Positions 63,515 through 64,000 of a stretch of 64,000 nucleotides of DNA are shown in pieces. This DNA is from Trypanosoma brucei gambiense DAL972 (taxonomy: Eukaryota > Euglenozoa > Kinetoplastea > Trypanosomatida > Trypanosomatidae): positions 689,691 to 753,690 of the forward strand of contig NC_026740.1 in NCBI RefSeq assembly GCF_000210295.1, in the 5' to 3' direction. A program made the position numbers and the translations under genes. Position 1 is the stretch's first letter, and the number at the start of each line of letters is the position of its first letter. The notes under the pieces were generated by a model. That model was not told where the DNA came from. It saw only the letters and a program-made list of their open reading frames with translations, and made no database searches.

Positions 63515-64000
63515 TGCCGGTCTGTCGCTATGGTGCAAAATGCCTTTCCGCAACTTTTCTGAGGTGCCGTATTTGTCAGCAGATTTATGTCCTCACTCCT
63601 CGCTTTTCTTTTATTTCCCGCGTTGCGTGTTTTGTCCTCTTTTCACTCTTTCTCTTTTTTTTTTTTGCAGCTACGTGGGCCTAGGTCGTGAAAGTGACAA
63701 AGAGTTCCTCAGTAATTTCCGATTCGTTACATTTTCCCACTTCTTTCCTTATGTTCCAGTCGGTACACATCTTTTTTACCCTTTGGTTTGTTTACCGTGC
63801 TCGTTCAGCCTGTGTGTGCGTATTTGCATTTGGTGAGCTGGGGAGGCGGGGGCCTGGCGGTAATTTTTTCATGTAATAAAAAATGATGGAATACATAGTT
63901 CTGAGAGAAGTACAGGGTCGACAACGGGGGAGAACGAGACTTCTATGCATAAAGTTTCTTTTTTCAGGGGAGTCGATTTACATTGGAGCGAAGTTGTGGT
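63515..64000. other. Kinesin 3' flank and splice signal of the next rightward gene
   Basis: The kinesin ends at 63514. A strong plus-strand pyrimidine tract and AG follow (listed separately), and a downstream gene is expected to start beyond the window. The only ATG frame after the acceptor (63751-63876) is 41 codons long and not convincing. AATAAAA-like sequence occurs at 63875-63885. Confidence 0.5.
63631..63670 (+). promoter_or_regulatory. Pyrimidine tract and probable spliced-leader acceptor of next gene
   Basis: A T/C-rich tract (63631-63666) leads to GCAG, with AG at 63669-63670. The following 330 bases carry no clear coding start, so the next gene lies to the right of the window or has a long 5' UTR. 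Confidence 0.5.

Noticed and set aside
1..64000. Mobile elements, VSG genes, CRISPR arrays, bacterial operon signals
   Set aside because: No ingi/RIME-type reverse transcriptase, VSG-like cysteine pattern, direct-repeat array or ribosome-binding pattern was seen. The GTG/TTG starts are an artefact of applying bacterial start codons to a eukaryote.

Overview
The window looks like an internal piece of a Trypanosoma brucei-clade chromosome. The protein genes have no visible introns. They are packed head to tail on one strand for more than 50 kb and are separated by pyrimidine tracts and AT-rich spacers, as expected for polycistronic transcription with spliced-leader trans-splicing. Several products are kinetoplastid-specific: an FHA-parvulin like TbPar42, a guide-RNA-binding complex subunit like GRBC1/GAP2, and a PPR-like mitochondrial protein. 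From memory, the order long GSK3, pyrroline-5-carboxylate reductase, PAR42, RPT5, GRBC1 fits T. brucei chromosome 7. A run of exactly 100 N suggests a draft assembly of a strain or subspecies.

Layout. Bases 1-4233 are very AT-rich, full of homopolymers and microsatellites, and hold no credible gene. They lie at the downstream end of the leftward gene array. From 4234 to 56280 all genes are on the minus strand, transcribed right to left. Listed from the left: GSK3-like kinase, P5C reductase, IWS1-like elongation factor, a RecA/RAD51-like gene broken by one frameshift, TBC RabGAP, FHA-parvulin, PPR-like protein, proteasome ATPase RPT1, RER1, a PWWP-TrmO fusion, NAT9-like acetyltransferase, RAD6-like E2, proteasome ATPase RPT5, a 1205-residue protein of unknown function, GRBC1/GAP2, a zinc-knuckle plus CCCH protein, prefoldin 5, two unrecognised proteins, a YbaB-like protein, a very long EngB-type GTPase and a coiled-coil protein. 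Between 56281 and 57030 the coding strand switches and the assembly gap sits there. To the right, on the plus strand, are a probably mitochondrial protein whose reading frame runs open into the gap, and a long kinesin. The divergent strand switch is the expected start of both polycistronic units.

The genes share a transcription unit rather than a pathway. Two loose themes appear: ubiquitin-proteasome (RPT1, E2, RPT5, possibly the proline isomerase) and mitochondrial RNA or ribosome biology (GRBC1, PPR-like protein, EngB, YbaB-like, and the protein right of the gap). No transposon, VSG, CRISPR or confident structural RNA gene was seen. I did not find a clearly new system. The best leads are the frameshifted RecA-like gene, the PWWP-TrmO fusion, the gap inside the strand-switch region, the EngB protein of about 920 residues, and an ORF-free, hairpin-bearing tract at 58860-59400.

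Many open frames here begin with GTG or TTG. I moved gene starts to the first in-frame ATG where needed and say so in each entry.
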